Assembly: GCF_016598595.1 (NCBI RefSeq)
Contig: NZ_CP066786.1
Location: forward strand, 2,875,501 to 2,939,500
DNA length: 64,000 nucleotides
Source of the DNA: Martelella lutilitoris
GTDB lineage: Bacteria > Pseudomonadota > Alphaproteobacteria > Rhizobiales > Rhizobiaceae
Direction: 5' to 3'
This document shows, in pieces, positions 18,444-27,902 of this stretch; the stretch's first letter is position 1, and each line of letters begins with the position of its first letter. The translations under genes and the position numbers were made by a program. The notes beneath the pieces are model-generated. The model saw only the letters and a list, made by a program, of their open reading frames with translations, had not been told where the DNA came from and did no database searches.

Positions 18444-19310
18444 TCAGGCGGCAAACTCCGGCGCGATATAGGCCGCATGCACCCAGCCGGTGACGACGCC
18501 CTCCCGGCCATCGGGATTTTCCGGCGCGACAAAGGCCCAGTCGCCCTGCCGCTGCATGACCTTCACCCGCGTGCCTTTCAGCAGCGTTCCGGGCGGCGAG
18601 ACCCGCTCGAACGACGCGCCCGGGCCGCCGCGCAGGTTGAGCCGCCCCGCCGTCACCACGACCGCGGGCTCGCGGTCGTCCGCCTCGCCGAGAAGAGTCC
18701 GAAAACGCTCCATCGGAAAGGCGGGGCCGGGATCGGTCTTCCAGCCGCGCGTATCGATTTCCTCATGGCTGACGATTGCCCGGATCGGATACTGACAGAC
18801 AAGCGCCTGAACGACGTCGATCCCGGTCGCAATCTGCGCCTCCGGGTAGAGCGGCCAGGCAAAGGCGCCGGACCCGACGCGGGCATGCGGCGCTAGGTGA
18901 TAGCCGCCCGCCTTTTTCAGCGCTCGCTCGGAAAAGCGCTTGCCATAGGCATCGGTGAAATCGCCAAGCCCGTTCGGCTTCAGCCAGCCGGGATTGACGA
19001 ATTCGATGCCGACGGAATGGGCGTTCAGCCCTTCAAGCGTGCCGTAGCGCGAGGGCCCGGCATGCCAAGCGGTGCGGTTGAAGGGCGCGATCTGCCAGGC
19101 CGTGCCGTCACGGTCGATCACCACATGGGCGCTCGAGCCGCGATTGGAGGCGCCTGCCGCCGCCCCCATCAACCAGTCGCGGCTCGCCGCCCCGTTCCAG
19201 CCGGTGGTGTAGTGCAGCACGATGATGACCGGCGGGGTCGTCCGCCGAGCGCCGAGATTGGAAGATTGACCGTACCAGATGCCCGGAATTCTGTGATTTT
19301 CGATCCGCAT
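18444..19310 (-). CDS. N-acetylmuramoyl-L-alanine amidase (amidase_2) with SH3-like domain
   Basis: The 288-residue protein has an amidase_2 (AmpD/PGRP-like) domain at residues about 25-205 and a bacterial SH3 domain at about 215-283. Likely zinc ligands are His33 (VLHYTT), His182 (SHEEID) and Asp193 (KTDPGPAFP); Glu103 in [11 protein letters not shown] is also typical. SH3 landmarks are RLNLRGGPG and [12 protein letters not shown]. There is no signal peptide, so it may act in the cytoplasm on recycled muropeptides or be released by lysis. Endolysin-like origin is possible, but no phage genes flank it. Confidence 0.85.
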   Translation of the reverse strand: MRIENHRIPGIWYGQSSNLGARRTTPPVIIVLHYTTGWNGAASRDWLMGAAAGASNRGSSAHVVIDRDGTAWQIAPFNRTAWHAGPSRYGTLEGLNAHSVGIEFVNPGWLKPNGLGDFTDAYGKRFSERALKKAGGYHLAPHARVGSGAFAWPLYPEAQIATGIDVVQALVCQYPIRAIVSHEEIDTRGWKTDPGPAFPMERFRTLLGEADDREPAVVVTAGRLNLRGGPGASFERVSPPGTLLKGTRVKVMQRQGDWAFVAPENPDGREGVVTGWVHAAYIAPEFAA

Positions 19311-19397
19311 CGCGCGGCTCCTTCCTGCTTTTTTGAAACTGCAGGAATCCTAAGCGTCGCGGCCGATCCGGGAGGCGGCGGGGAAAACAGGGGACAA

Positions 19398-19425
19398 AAA
19401 ACGCGCGGGTCCAAAGACCCGCGCG
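19398..19425 (-). terminator. Terminator downstream of wrbA
   Basis: A perfect 10-bp stem (19402-19411 with 19416-19425, loop CAAA) is followed on the minus strand by a six-T run at 19396-19401. It lies just past the wrbA stop, inside the wrbA-amidase gap. Confidence 0.85.
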
Positions 19426-19451
19426 CTTTCAAAATTTCAGCGAAAAACGGC

Positions 19452-20051
19452 TCAGGCCGCGAGCTTGGCGGCGACCTTGGCGACGTGACCGCCCTGGAAG
19501 CGGGCAGCCTCGAGCTCGACGGCCGACGGCATGCGCGAGCCGTCGCCATCAGTGATCGTCGAAGCGCCGTAGGGCGAACCGCCCTTGATCTCGTCAACGC
19601 CCATCTGGCCGGCAAAGGCGTAGGGCAGGCCGACAACGACCATGCCCTGGTGAAGCAGGGTCGGGATGAAGCCGAGAATGGTCGATTCCTGGCCGCCGTG
19701 CTGGGTCGCCGAGGAGGTGAAGACCGATCCGACCTTGCCGACGAGCTTGCCGGTTGCCCAGAGCGCGCCGGTCTGGTCGACGAAGTTGCGCATCTGCGAG
19801 GCCATGGTGCCGAAGCGGGTGCCGGCGCCGAAGATGATGGCGTCATACTGGTCGAGCTCGTTCGGATCGGCGATCGGCGCGTCCTGGTCGAGCTTGAAAT
19901 GCGACGCCTTGGCCACGTCTTCCGGCACCAGTTCGGGAACGCGCTTGATGGTTACCTCGGCGCCTTCGGCGGCGGCGCCTTCGGCAACGGCCTTGGCCAT
20001 GGCTTCGATATGGCCGTAGGCCGAGTAATAGAGAACGAGAACTTTAGCCAT
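19452..20051 (-). CDS. wrbA: NAD(P)H:quinone oxidoreductase WrbA
   Basis: WrbA is an FMN-dependent flavodoxin-like enzyme that reduces quinones by two electrons, limiting oxidative cycling. The 199-residue protein has the flavodoxin phosphate-binding start [16 protein letters not shown], the [22 protein letters not shown] loop (landmarks GTRFG and MRNFVDQTG), and [11 protein letters not shown] near the FMN site. The ATG at 20051 follows CTGGAG. It is single-cistron, with its own terminator. Confidence 0.95.
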   Translation of the reverse strand: MAKVLVLYYSAYGHIEAMAKAVAEGAAAEGAEVTIKRVPELVPEDVAKASHFKLDQDAPIADPNELDQYDAIIFGAGTRFGTMASQMRNFVDQTGALWATGKLVGKVGSVFTSSATQHGGQESTILGFIPTLLHQGMVVVGLPYAFAGQMGVDEIKGGSPYGASTITDGDGSRMPSAVELEAARFQGGHVAKVAAKLAA

Positions 20052-20256
20052 TTGAAAACTCCAGTTGGACGGATTTGAAATCTGTACCCCGCAGATAGGC
20101 CTTCGGGCGCAGCGAAGTCCAGAGGTCGCGGCATAGACGCAGTGTTCACCCAATAGCGGCAGAGGCGCTTTGCTGCCGCGGCGGGCTTGAAGAAACGCAA
20201 CCGAAGGTCCAAAACGTGACGACAAGCCTGCTTCAACCGAACACGGACCAACCACA

Positions 20257-21000
20257 ATGAGCGAAGACGACAATCCGACCGCGGCGATGCTCGCCATCGG
20301 CGACGAACTCCTGTCCGGCCGCACCAAGGACAGGAATATCGGCCATCTGGCCGAGGCGATGACGCTCATCGGCATCGGCCTGAAGGAAGTGCGGATCGTC
20401 GCCGACGACGAGGCCGCGATCGTCGAGGCGGTCAATGCGCTGAGGGAGCGCTACACCTATGTCTTCACCTCCGGCGGCATCGGCGGCACGCATGACGACA
20501 TCACCGCCGATTCGGTTTCCGCCGCCTTCGGCCTGCCCTGCATCCACAATGACGAGGCGATGAGCCGGCTTGCCGCCCATTACGAGCGGCGCGGCATAGA
20601 CTTCAACGCATCGCGCCAGCGCATGGCGCGCATGCCGGAAGGGGCAACGCTGATCGACAATCCGGTCTCCACCGCGCCCGGTTTCGTCGTCGGCAATGTC
20701 CATGTGATGGCCGGCGTGCCCAGCATCTTCGAGGCGATGCTCGACAATGTCATGCCGACGCTCAAGGGCGGCGCGCCGCTCGTCACCAAGACCGTGGAAT
20801 GCCCTTTCGGCGAGGGCGACATCGCGGCGCGGCTCGGGGAAATCCAGAAAGCGCATCCGAAAACCTCGATCGGCTCCTATCCCCGCTTTTCGTCGGAAGG
20901 GTTTCGCACCCAGCTCGTCGTCCGGGCAAGGGCGGAGGCCGATGCGGAGGCGGCGGCCGCGGATATCCGCGCCATGCTCGAGGCGATGGAAGCCGGTTGA
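20257..21000 (+). CDS. Molybdopterin-binding domain protein (CinA N-terminal-like)
   Basis: The 247-residue protein has a MoCF-biosynthesis (MogA/MoaB-like) domain: [27 protein letters not shown], then the pterin-loop [13 protein letters not shown]. It lacks the C-terminal nicotinamide-nucleotide amidase domain of full CinA, so it corresponds to stand-alone CinA-N proteins. A phosphatase role on ADP-ribose or CoA-like substrates is known for some relatives; the real substrate here is unknown. It diverges from wrbA across a 205-bp gap. Confidence 0.85.
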   Translation: MSEDDNPTAAMLAIGDELLSGRTKDRNIGHLAEAMTLIGIGLKEVRIVADDEAAIVEAVNALRERYTYVFTSGGIGGTHDDITADSVSAAFGLPCIHNDEAMSRLAAHYERRGIDFNASRQRMARMPEGATLIDNPVSTAPGFVVGNVHVMAGVPSIFEAMLDNVMPTLKGGAPLVTKTVECPFGEGDIAARLGEIQKAHPKTSIGSYPRFSSEGFRTQLVVRARAEADAEAAAADIRAMLEAMEAG

Positions 21001-21142
21001 TTCCCGTATCGCCTTACCCGAAAGGCGCGTTTCCGGCCTTCGCATTTTCTGGCATTAGGCATAGACTGTCGAAGCAGCAACGGCCGGCGCGTGAGCCGGC
21101 ATGTCATACGGGTGGGAGCCAAGCCCGAGAGGAGTGTTTCAG

Positions 21143-21985
21143 ATGACCTACAAGACCATACTCGCCGTCATGGAATCACCGACGCAAGCCGGCGGCTTCC
21201 TCGATTACGCCGTTGAAATCGTTCGCTCCTTCGACGCGCACGTGATCGGCCTCCATGCCGAGACCGTGAACCCGACGCCGATCATCGCGCCAATGGAAAT
21301 CCCCGACCCGATCTCGATCCAGTCGCTGCAGGACATGGCCGAAAAGCGCAGCGCCGAGCTGGGCGAGATTTTCCGCAAGCGCGCGGAACGCGAGGGCCTC
21401 TCCCACGAGTGGCGCAAGATCGTCTCCGCCTCCGGCTTTGCCGGATCCTCGGTCATCGACAGCGCCCGCTCCTGCGATCTGATCATCGCCCCGCAGGTCA
21501 GCCCCGACGCGCCCGGAGACGCCCGCGCTGATTTCGAGAGCTTCCTGTTCGAAAGCGGCCGGCCCGTGCTGCTCGTGCCGCATGTCGACAAGGTGGCAAA
21601 ACCCTTCAACCGCGTGATGGTCGCCTGGAACGGTTCGCGCGAGGCCGCGCGCGCCACATTCGATGCCCTGCCCTTCCTGAAAAAGGCCGGCGAGGTCGAG
21701 ATCTTCTCGGTCAACCCGCATGACAGCAAGGATCAGGAAAGCGGTCTCACCGGCGCGGAAATCGCCGCGACGCTCGCCCGCCACGGCGTCAATGTGACGG
21801 CCACCAGCGCCCATGCCGACAAGGCGAAAGCGGCAACCATCATCGAGAACCGCCTGTCCGACAATTCCGTCGATCTGCTGGTGATGGGCGCCTATACGCA
21901 TTCCAGGCTTTGGGAACTGCTGTTCGGCGGCGTCACCCGCACGCTGCTGGAATCGATGACGGCGGCGACGCTGATGTCCCGCTGA
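21143..21985 (+). CDS. Universal stress protein, tandem UspA domains
   Basis: The 280-residue protein contains two UspA-type units: residues about 1-145 begin YKTILAVMESPTQAGG, and the second (about 150-280) begins FNRVMVAWNGSREAARA and ends with VDLLVMGAYTHSRLWELLFGGVTRTLL. The second unit keeps the ATP-type G-x2-G-x9-G-ST pattern only partly (MGAYTHSRLWELLFGGVT). The ATG at 21143 follows GAGAGGAG. It stands alone between the CinA-like gene and gpt. Confidence 0.9.
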   Translation: MTYKTILAVMESPTQAGGFLDYAVEIVRSFDAHVIGLHAETVNPTPIIAPMEIPDPISIQSLQDMAEKRSAELGEIFRKRAEREGLSHEWRKIVSASGFAGSSVIDSARSCDLIIAPQVSPDAPGDARADFESFLFESGRPVLLVPHVDKVAKPFNRVMVAWNGSREAARATFDALPFLKKAGEVEIFSVNPHDSKDQESGLTGAEIAATLARHGVNVTATSAHADKAKAATIIENRLSDNSVDLLVMGAYTHSRLWELLFGGVTRTLLESMTAATLMSR

Positions 21986-22199
21986 TCCCAGGATCATCGA
22001 TCTTTCCGGCGGCAGAAAGACCGCATGTCTTGCCTTTTGGCGATGAATGCGGCTAATAGCGATGCCCAACGGCAGGCCGTCGCCTGCCCCGGGCATCGCA
22101 CAAGCGTTTTCATGTTCCCGGGGCCGGCCGGATGCCACTGGGCCGGACGGAGTTGTCGGCCGTCAAACCCTTTGCGTCACCCCTGTCCCGGAGCCTTTC

Positions 22200-22697
22200 A
22201 TGTCCCTTCCCGAAAAAGCATTTCCCGTTTCCTGGGATCAGTTCCACCGCGATGCCCGCGCGCTAGCCTGGCGCCTGTCCGGCCTCGACCAGACCTTTCA
22301 CGCGATCGTCTGCGTCACGCGCGGCGGCCTCGTGCCGGCGGCGGTGATTTCGCGCGAGCTGGAAATCCGGCTGATCGAGACGGTCTGCATCGCCAGCTAT
22401 CACGACTATACGAGCCAGGGCGAGACGAAGCTTCTGAAGGGCATTTCCGAGGAACTGACGAAGACCGGCGGCGAAGGCGTGCTGATCGTCGACGACCTGA
22501 CGGATACCGGCAACACGGCGCGGGAAGTGCGCGACATGCTGCCGAAGGCGCATTTCGCCTGCGTCTATGCCAAGCCCCAGGGCGTGCCGACCGTCGACAC
22601 CTTCGTCACCGAGGTCAGCCAGGACACCTGGATCTACTTCCCCTGGGACATGGGCTTCACCTATCAGGAGCCGATCAAGAAGGGCCCGGCGCAGTAA
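22200..22697 (+). CDS. gpt: Xanthine phosphoribosyltransferase
   Basis: Gpt converts xanthine or guanine plus PRPP to the 5'-monophosphate in purine salvage. The 165-residue protein has the type I PRT PRPP-binding motif [14 protein letters not shown], an early [10 protein letters not shown] loop, and the C-terminal hood [11 protein letters not shown]. The ATG at 22200 gives [18 protein letters not shown], the usual start for alphaproteobacterial Gpt. The 214-bp gap upstream holds no recognised feature. Confidence 0.93.
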   Translation: MSLPEKAFPVSWDQFHRDARALAWRLSGLDQTFHAIVCVTRGGLVPAAVISRELEIRLIETVCIASYHDYTSQGETKLLKGISEELTKTGGEGVLIVDDLTDTGNTAREVRDMLPKAHFACVYAKPQGVPTVDTFVTEVSQDTWIYFPWDMGFTYQEPIKKGPAQ

Positions 22698-22725
22698 GCC
22701 GAGCCGTTTCAGTTTAGCGCATCGG

Positions 22726-22768
22726 CTAGAGCGTCCTTTGTGCGTCTGAATGGATGCACGACGCTCTA
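22726..22768. repeat. Intergenic palindrome, CTAGAGCGTC type
   Basis: TAGAGCGTC (22727-22735) pairs with GACGCTCTA (22760-22768), and an inner GTGCGTC pairs with GATGCAC with one wobble. Palindromes of this type are dispersed in rhizobial genomes. The same 10-mer CTAGAGCGTC opens the palindrome at 59096. Confidence 0.65.
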
Positions 22769-22777
22769 AAGAAACAA

Positions 22778-22815
22778 CAAACGCCCGACCAGCTTCCCTT
22801 CTGGTCGGGCGTTTG
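22778..22815. terminator. Strong hairpin terminator between gpt and a small membrane gene
   Basis: A perfect 15-bp stem (22778-22792 with 22801-22815) has an 8-base loop CTTCCCTT. On the minus strand it ends CGTTTGTTGTTTC, which suits termination of the gene at 22834-23040; it may also stop gpt transcripts. Confidence 0.8.
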
Positions 22816-22833
22816 CGTCGCGCGGCAGGGGGG

Positions 22834-23040
22834 TTACCGCTTGCGGAGACGGGCGCGGGCTGCTGGCGCGAGATAGTGGGTCAGCACGGGTCCCGCGACC
22901 CAGGCGATCAGCAGCATCGCGGGCAGCAGGAAGATGCGTGCGTCATAGAGCGGCGGCACGGCGAGGATCACCGCAACAACCGCAGCGCAGCCGATGGCGA
23001 TAACAATGTAAGCAAGAACGCGGGCAGGCAGGTTATCCAT
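22834..23040 (-). CDS. Small hypothetical two-helix membrane protein
   Basis: The 68-residue product has two hydrophobic helices at about residues 8-29 and 34-55 and a basic tail AARARLRKR, suggesting an inner-membrane protein with its tail in the cytoplasm. No family was recognised. The ATG at 23040 is preceded by a GGGAGAA ribosome binding site, and the stop lies just before a strong terminator, which supports it as a real gene. It lies downstream of rarA on the same strand. Confidence 0.65.
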   Translation of the reverse strand: MDNLPARVLAYIVIAIGCAAVVAVILAVPPLYDARIFLLPAMLLIAWVAGPVLTHYLAPAARARLRKR

Positions 23041-23115
23041 TGCAGTTCTCCCTTCGTGTTGCTGAATAAACGCCGCATGAAGAGAAGAGTTCCCGCGGGA
23101 GCCGCCGAAAAGTGT

Positions 23116-24429
23116 TCAGCCGCCGTTCCGCTCGCGCCTGAGCTTCTCCCACCATTGAAGGCGCTTGTTGATCTCGCGCTCAAAACCGCGTTCGGGCGGC
23201 TGGTAGAATTTCTGCCGGCCCATTTCGGTGGGAAAATAGTCCTGGCCGGAAAAGGCATCCGGCTCGTCGTGGTCGTAGCGATAGCCGTCGCCGTAGCCTT
23301 CGGATTTCATCAGCTTGGTCGGCGCGTTGAGGATGTGCTTCGGCGGCAGCAGCGAGCCGTGTTCCTTGGCCGCGCGCATCGCCGCCTTGAAGGCGGTATA
23401 GACGCCGTTCGATTTCGGCGCGGTGGCGAGATAGACGCACGCCTCCGCCAGCGCCAGTTCGCCTTCCGGGGAGCCGAGATAATCATAAGCATCCTTGGCG
23501 GCGTTGGCGATGACAAGCGCCTGCGGATCGGCAAGGCCGATATCTTCGGACGCCATGCGCACCAGCCTCCGGCCGAGAAACAGCGGATCCTCGCCCGCAT
23601 CGAACATGCGGGCGAGATAATAAAGAGCCGCATCCGGATCCGATCCGCGCACGGATTTGTGCAGGGCGGAGATCAGGTTGTAATGCCCGTCCTGGCCCTT
23701 GTCATAGATCGGCGCGCGGCGCTGGACGATGTTCATCAGGCTTTGCGGGTCGAGCCGCTCGTCGGCGCGGGCGGAACGCCAGACTTCCTCGGCGAGCGTC
23801 AGGATCGCGCGGCCATCGCCATCGGCCATCATCACCAGCGTCTCGCGCGCGGCATCATCGAGCGGCAGCGCCCTGCCCTCGGCCTCTTCGGCGCGACGCA
23901 TCAGCTCAGCGAGGCTTTCGGCATCATGGGAACGGAAGGTCAAGACGCGGGCGCGCGACAAAAGAGCCGCATTGAGCTCGAAGGACGGGTTCTCCGTGGT
24001 CGCACCGACGAGGATGATGGTGCCATCTTCCATAACCGGCAGGAAACTGTCCTGCTGGGCGCGGTTGAAGCGATGGATCTCGTCGACGAAGAGCAGCGTT
24101 TGCCGCCCGTTCATGCGCCGAGCGCGGGCTGATTCGAAGACCTTCTTCAGGTCCGCCACGCCGGAAAAGATCGCCGAGATCTGCTCGAAGGCGAGATCGG
24201 CCTCGCCGGACAGGAGCCGCGCAACCGTGGTCTTGCCCGTGCCCGGCGGCCCCCAGAAGATCATCGAGCCGAGCGAGCCTGAAGCGATCATGCGCGTCAG
24301 CGCGCCGTCCGGCCCGGTCAGATGCGGCTGGCCGGTCACCTCGCCAAGCGTCTTCGGCCTCAGCCGGTCGGCGAGCGGGCGCTTGTTTTCGATGTCCTCG
24401 GGGACGTGCGGGGCAAAAAGATCGTTCAT
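23116..24429 (-). CDS. rarA: Replication-associated recombination protein A (RarA/MgsA)
   Basis: RarA is an AAA+ ATPase related to clamp loaders that acts at stalled replication forks. The 437-residue protein has Walker A GPPGTGKTT (60-68), Walker B LLFVDEIHR (112-120), sensor 1 VGATTENPSFELN and the arginine-finger helix LLSRARVL. The C-terminal tetramerisation domain is complete (QDYFPTEMGRQKFYQPPERGFE region). It overlaps degP by four bases, so the two are translationally linked. Confidence 0.95.
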   Translation of the reverse strand: MNDLFAPHVPEDIENKRPLADRLRPKTLGEVTGQPHLTGPDGALTRMIASGSLGSMIFWGPPGTGKTTVARLLSGEADLAFEQISAIFSGVADLKKVFESARARRMNGRQTLLFVDEIHRFNRAQQDSFLPVMEDGTIILVGATTENPSFELNAALLSRARVLTFRSHDAESLAELMRRAEEAEGRALPLDDAARETLVMMADGDGRAILTLAEEVWRSARADERLDPQSLMNIVQRRAPIYDKGQDGHYNLISALHKSVRGSDPDAALYYLARMFDAGEDPLFLGRRLVRMASEDIGLADPQALVIANAAKDAYDYLGSPEGELALAEACVYLATAPKSNGVYTAFKAAMRAAKEHGSLLPPKHILNAPTKLMKSEGYGDGYRYDHDEPDAFSGQDYFPTEMGRQKFYQPPERGFEREINKRLQWWEKLRRERNGG

Positions 24430-25901
24430 CTGAATATCTGGTTTATCATCCTGCCGCCGCGATTGATGGAAAGACGCCAGTAACCGGGCTTCTCGTCCGC
24501 CATATTCTCAAGCGTCTCGGTGTTGTCGATCTGCGCGTCATTGACGGCAACGATCACGTCGCCCCTGGCAAAGCCGATCCGCTGGGCCGTGGAGCCCTGT
24601 TCGATATCGCTCACCACCACTCCATCATCGATCCCCGAAAGGCGCAACTCCTCGGCCACGCGCGGCGAGACGTTTTCCACCGTAAGCCCTGAAAAGGGCG
24701 ATGAACCATCGATCACGCGGGTATCGCGCGGCGGGTCTTCCGGGGCCAGATCAAGCGGCAGGGCGACGTGGGTCACCTGCCCGTCCCGTTCGACCGTCAG
24801 GTCCGCGGTGTTGCCGATGCCGGCAACGGTCAGCCGGTAGAGCAGCGCATCGGGATGTTCGACCGGAATGTCGTTGACGGCGATGATGACGGAGCCGGTT
24901 TCAAGGCCGGCCTTCTCCGCCGGACTGCCCGGACGGGTGGCGGAAATGATCGCGCCGCGCGCCGCCTTCAGCCCCAGCGCCTCGGCGATATCGGAGGTGA
25001 CCGGACCGAAGGTCGCGCCGACATAGGGCCGCTGGAAGCGCGTCTCGCCGTCTTCGGCCGCCTTCAGGAACACCTTCACCATGTTGGCGGGAATGGCGAA
25101 GCCGACGCCGTTGGAACCGCCGCCGGAGGAGAAGATCGCCGTGTTGATGCCGATCAGCTCGCCGTTCATGTTCAAGAGCGCGCCGCCGGAATTGCCGGGA
25201 TTGATCGCCGCGTCCGTCTGCAGGAAGAAGCCGAATTCGCCGTCATTGACGGCATTGCGCGCGCGGCCGGAGATGATGCCGCTGGTCACCGTCTGGCCGA
25301 CGGCGAAGGGGTTGCCGATGGCAAGCGAGATATCACCGACCTCGACATTGTCCGAATTGCCGATCGGCACGGTGGGAAAATCCTCGTCCGCCTCGATCTT
25401 CAGCACCGCAAGATCGTAGCGGTCGTCCTTCAGCAGCACCGTACAGGGAAATTCTCGACCATCGGCAAGGGCGACGCGCACGTCATCGGCCCCTGCGATC
25501 ACATGATTGTTGGTGATCACCATGCCGTCGCCGGTGACGATCACGCCGGAGCCGAGCGAGGTCTGCCGCTCGGAGCGGCCCGGCATCTGTTCGCCGAAGA
25601 AGCGGCCGAAGAACGGGTCAGAGAAGAGCGGCGACATGCGGCGCTGGACCATGCGCTCGGCATAGACGTTGACGACGGCGGGCGCGGTTTCCTTCACCAG
25701 CGGCGCGTAGGAGAGCATCACGTCAGCCTGTGCCGCGGGCACCTGCCGCTCCTGTGCGAACACCTGATTGCCGGACAATGCCAGCGCAATCGAAAGCGCG
25801 CCGGCCACGGCGAAACGCCTTGACCTGACCCGCGCCCGCTGCGGCGCGGCGCGAACGCCGGTATCTGAAATCAGCGGCTCGTTCATCACATCCATTGGCA
25901 T
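24426..25901 (-). CDS. Periplasmic Do-family serine protease (DegP/DegQ-like)
   Basis: DegP-type proteases remove misfolded envelope proteins. The 491-residue protein has a signal sequence ending near NQVFAQ (residue 50), a trypsin-like domain with His133 (TNNHVIAG), Asp163 (RYDLAVLK) and Ser238 (NPGNSGGALL), and two PDZ domains (about 285-375 and 395-485). The ATG at 25901 follows AAGGA. The short segment between signal peptide and protease, with PLFSDPFFGRFFG, is typical of alphaproteobacterial members. Confidence 0.95.
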   Translation of the reverse strand: MPMDVMNEPLISDTGVRAAPQRARVRSRRFAVAGALSIALALSGNQVFAQERQVPAAQADVMLSYAPLVKETAPAVVNVYAERMVQRRMSPLFSDPFFGRFFGEQMPGRSERQTSLGSGVIVTGDGMVITNNHVIAGADDVRVALADGREFPCTVLLKDDRYDLAVLKIEADEDFPTVPIGNSDNVEVGDISLAIGNPFAVGQTVTSGIISGRARNAVNDGEFGFFLQTDAAINPGNSGGALLNMNGELIGINTAIFSSGGGSNGVGFAIPANMVKVFLKAAEDGETRFQRPYVGATFGPVTSDIAEALGLKAARGAIISATRPGSPAEKAGLETGSVIIAVNDIPVEHPDALLYRLTVAGIGNTADLTVERDGQVTHVALPLDLAPEDPPRDTRVIDGSSPFSGLTVENVSPRVAEELRLSGIDDGVVVSDIEQGSTAQRIGFARGDVIVAVNDAQIDNTETLENMADEKPGYWRLSINRGGRMINQIFR

Positions 25902-26064
25902 TCAGAATTCCTTCATGTGTCACGACATAGCCTTCCCGGCGCTATAGAGATGTTACGCCGGGCGGAGAATCAAGGCTAGAAAGCCTCTTTGGCCAAAGCA
26001 TGATTTCGCCGTAATTGCTGCCGCATTTTCAAACCGGCAGGAAACCAGTGATGAGGAGATCAGA

Positions 26065-26448
26065 ATGAACCGTAAGTCCTATCTCGCTTTCGGCGGCCTG
26101 CCCGCCGCCATGGCTCTTGCCCTGACGCTTTCGCTTTCCGCCCCCTTCGGCGGCAACGAGGCACGGGCCGCCAGCTTCGATTGCTCGGCCTCCGGCCTCA
26201 ACGCCAACGAGAAAACCATCTGCGACAACCGTCAGCTCAATGATGACGACGTGAAGATGGCGACCATGTACACCATGCTGAAGGGCCTCTTCGCCATGGG
26301 CGTCTCCGGCAACATGGCCGACGACCAGAAGGCCTGGCTGAAAACCCGCGAAGCCTGCGGAACCGACGTCTCCTGCATCGAAAAGGCCTATGAGGTGCGC
26401 ATCGGCCAGTTGCAGAAGCTCTATGACGGGATCGACAAGCCGCTTTGA
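26065..26448 (+). CDS. Secreted LprI-like (DUF1311) protein
   Basis: The 127-residue precursor has a signal peptide ending near GNEARA (residue 35). The mature part has four cysteines: FDCSAS, TICDN, REACG and VSCIE. Motifs SGLNANEKTICDNRQL and DQKAWLKTREACG match the lysozyme-inhibitor LprI-like N-terminal domain. Members are periplasmic or surface proteins; inhibition of lysozyme is known only for a few, so that role is an inference. It is preceded by GAGGAG and converges on the hydrolase gene. Confidence 0.85.
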   Translation: MNRKSYLAFGGLPAAMALALTLSLSAPFGGNEARAASFDCSASGLNANEKTICDNRQLNDDDVKMATMYTMLKGLFAMGVSGNMADDQKAWLKTREACGTDVSCIEKAYEVRIGQLQKLYDGIDKPL

Positions 26449-26476
26449 CGGCGGACATTGCGTTTGCACTCCAAAA

Positions 26477-26510
26477 GGTGGGGCACGTTAAATAGATATT
26501 GCGCCCCACC
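26477..26510. terminator. Hairpin between convergent lprI-like and hydrolase genes
   Basis: GGTGGGGC (26477-26484) pairs with GCCCCACC (26503-26510) around an AT-rich 18-base loop. On the minus strand the stem is followed by TTTTGG, favouring termination of the hydrolase transcript. Confidence 0.55.
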
Positions 26511-26575
26511 GAGCGCCTTCGAGAACGGTGAATTGTTATAAATGGCGCTGTGGATACACCTCATATCACAGCCGA

Positions 26576-27367
26576 TCACGGCCCGGCCAGAAAACGCGAA
26601 ATCAAGTCCGATACCAGATCCGGCCTTTCCATTGGCACGAGATGACCGGAAGGGAGCTCCGCGTAGGCTGAGTCCTGGAGCGCGGCCGCAAGCTTACGAG
26701 AATGGGAAGGCGCGACCATGTGATCATAGGTGTTGCCGATCACCAGGGTTCGCGCTTCGATTTTCTCGATGGTGTCGCTGACATCAAGTGATAGGTCGAG
26801 CGCAACTTGCCGCGCCATGCCCTGCCAGTCCTGTGTGTCGACAATATCCCCTGCGGCCTGAGAGACCCCATCGATGCCCCATGAAGACAATGCGTCAGGG
26901 CTGAAGCCCGTCAGCAAGATCAGTCGCGCCATCGCTTTACGATCCGTCTCAATAAGGTCACGCCAGAGTTCGAACTGTAGTTTCAAACGCGAATCCGTTT
27001 GAAGGAAGCCAGCAATCAGCACCAGATCACTCACGCGATCTGGATGATCGGCGGCTATACGGGCTGCTATCGCCGCACCAAGCGAGAACCCTACCACAGC
27101 AAAGCTTGCGATACCCGCATCATCGACAGCAGCCAGAACCTGGTCGGAAAGAAATTCCACGGTCAAGGCGCGCCCGTCGTCTTTGGTTTGTCCTGAGCCT
27201 GAATAATCAGGACGCAAAACCTGATAGTTCTTTGAAAGCGCTGGGGCGATTTCGCCCCAGTTGCCTTCGCTGTCGCCGCCGGTGCCATGGACCAGCACCA
27301 CGGTCCTGCCCACTCCGTCCAGACGGTACGCAACGCGGCCGCCTCTAAAGGTTGTAAAATGCATCAT
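26576..27367 (-). CDS. Alpha/beta-hydrolase, divergent from a MerR regulator
   Basis: The protein of about 263 residues is an alpha/beta-hydrolase with oxyanion-hole HGTGGDSEGNW, nucleophile elbow GFSLGA (Ser), acid in YDHMVAPSHS and a C-terminal His in SGHLVPME. The substrate is unknown; haloperoxidase-like or esterase-like enzymes are the nearest types. Two adjacent ATGs (27367 and 27364) follow AAGGAG; either may be used. Its promoter carries a MerR-type operator (27400-27430), so MerR-controlled induction is likely. GC content is visibly lower than in neighbouring core genes. Confidence 0.85.
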   Translation of the reverse strand: MMHFTTFRGGRVAYRLDGVGRTVVLVHGTGGDSEGNWGEIAPALSKNYQVLRPDYSGSGQTKDDGRALTVEFLSDQVLAAVDDAGIASFAVVGFSLGAAIAARIAADHPDRVSDLVLIAGFLQTDSRLKLQFELWRDLIETDRKAMARLILLTGFSPDALSSWGIDGVSQAAGDIVDTQDWQGMARQVALDLSLDVSDTIEKIEARTLVIGNTYDHMVAPSHSRKLAAALQDSAYAELPSGHLVPMERPDLVSDLISRFLAGP

Positions 27368-27399
27368 GCAACTCCTTTGTTTAGCTGAGTTGCATATCG

Positions 27400-27430
27400 G
27401 GATAAACCCTGACAGCATTGTCAGGGTCAA
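27400..27430 (-). promoter_or_regulatory. MerR-type operator/promoter for the hydrolase gene
   Basis: A perfect 9-bp inverted repeat, ACCCTGACA (27406-27414) and TGTCAGGGT (27419-27427) with spacer GCAT, lies between a minus-strand -35 box TTGACC (27425-27430) and a -10 box TTTATC (27401-27406) or TTATCC (27400-27405). The box spacing is 18 or 19 bp, longer than the usual 17, which is the hallmark of promoters activated by DNA distortion by MerR-family proteins. The regulator gene starts 18 bases away. Confidence 0.85.
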
Positions 27431-27447
27431 TCCCTTAGGAGGAAGCA

Positions 27448-27804
27448 ATGCAAATTGGCGAGCTATCCACACGGACCGGCGTTTCCGTTCGAATGTTGCG
27501 CTACTATGAGCAGCAAGATCTGCTCTCTCCTGCCCGTCGAGCATCGGGCTATCGCGACTACAGTGCCGAAGATGAGCGCATCGTCAAAGCCGTCCGCACC
27601 CTGAGTGAAGCGGGGTTGAAACTGGAATTCATCCGTCGCTTCCTGCCATGTCTGAGAAGCAAAGGCCCACTCCTGCATCCCTGCCCGGACCTTATGGCAG
27701 CAATGGAACAGGAGATGAAGGCGCTTGAGGATCAGATTGCCAGATACCGCAAAAGCCGCGACATGCTTGGCGGCTACTATGAAGAGATGCGCACACACGC
27801 CTGA
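27448..27804 (+). CDS. MerR-family transcriptional regulator
   Basis: The 118-residue protein has the MerR winged helix (MQIGELSTRTGVSVRMLRYY, wing SGYRDYS) and a C-terminal coiled coil for dimerisation. Two cysteines, Cys68 and Cys79 (FLPCLR, HPCPDL), lie where metal-sensing MerR proteins carry ligands, but the motif does not match MerR, CueR, ZntR or SoxR exactly; small-molecule sensing is equally possible. A strong AGGAGG ribosome binding site precedes the ATG. It probably controls the divergent hydrolase and itself. Confidence 0.88.
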   Translation: MQIGELSTRTGVSVRMLRYYEQQDLLSPARRASGYRDYSAEDERIVKAVRTLSEAGLKLEFIRRFLPCLRSKGPLLHPCPDLMAAMEQEMKALEDQIARYRKSRDMLGGYYEEMRTHA

Positions 27805-27902
27805 TTGCCCGTGCAGGGCATATCCACTTTCCTTCCAATGCAGGCGCATCCAATTATACGAATACAAAACCCAACGCGCGGCCCCACATGTATCGGCGAA
27901 GA

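Noticed and set aside
18444..19310. Phage endolysin
   Set aside because: The amidase has an SH3 domain and no signal, but no holin, structural or integrase genes are near; treated as a chromosomal amidase.
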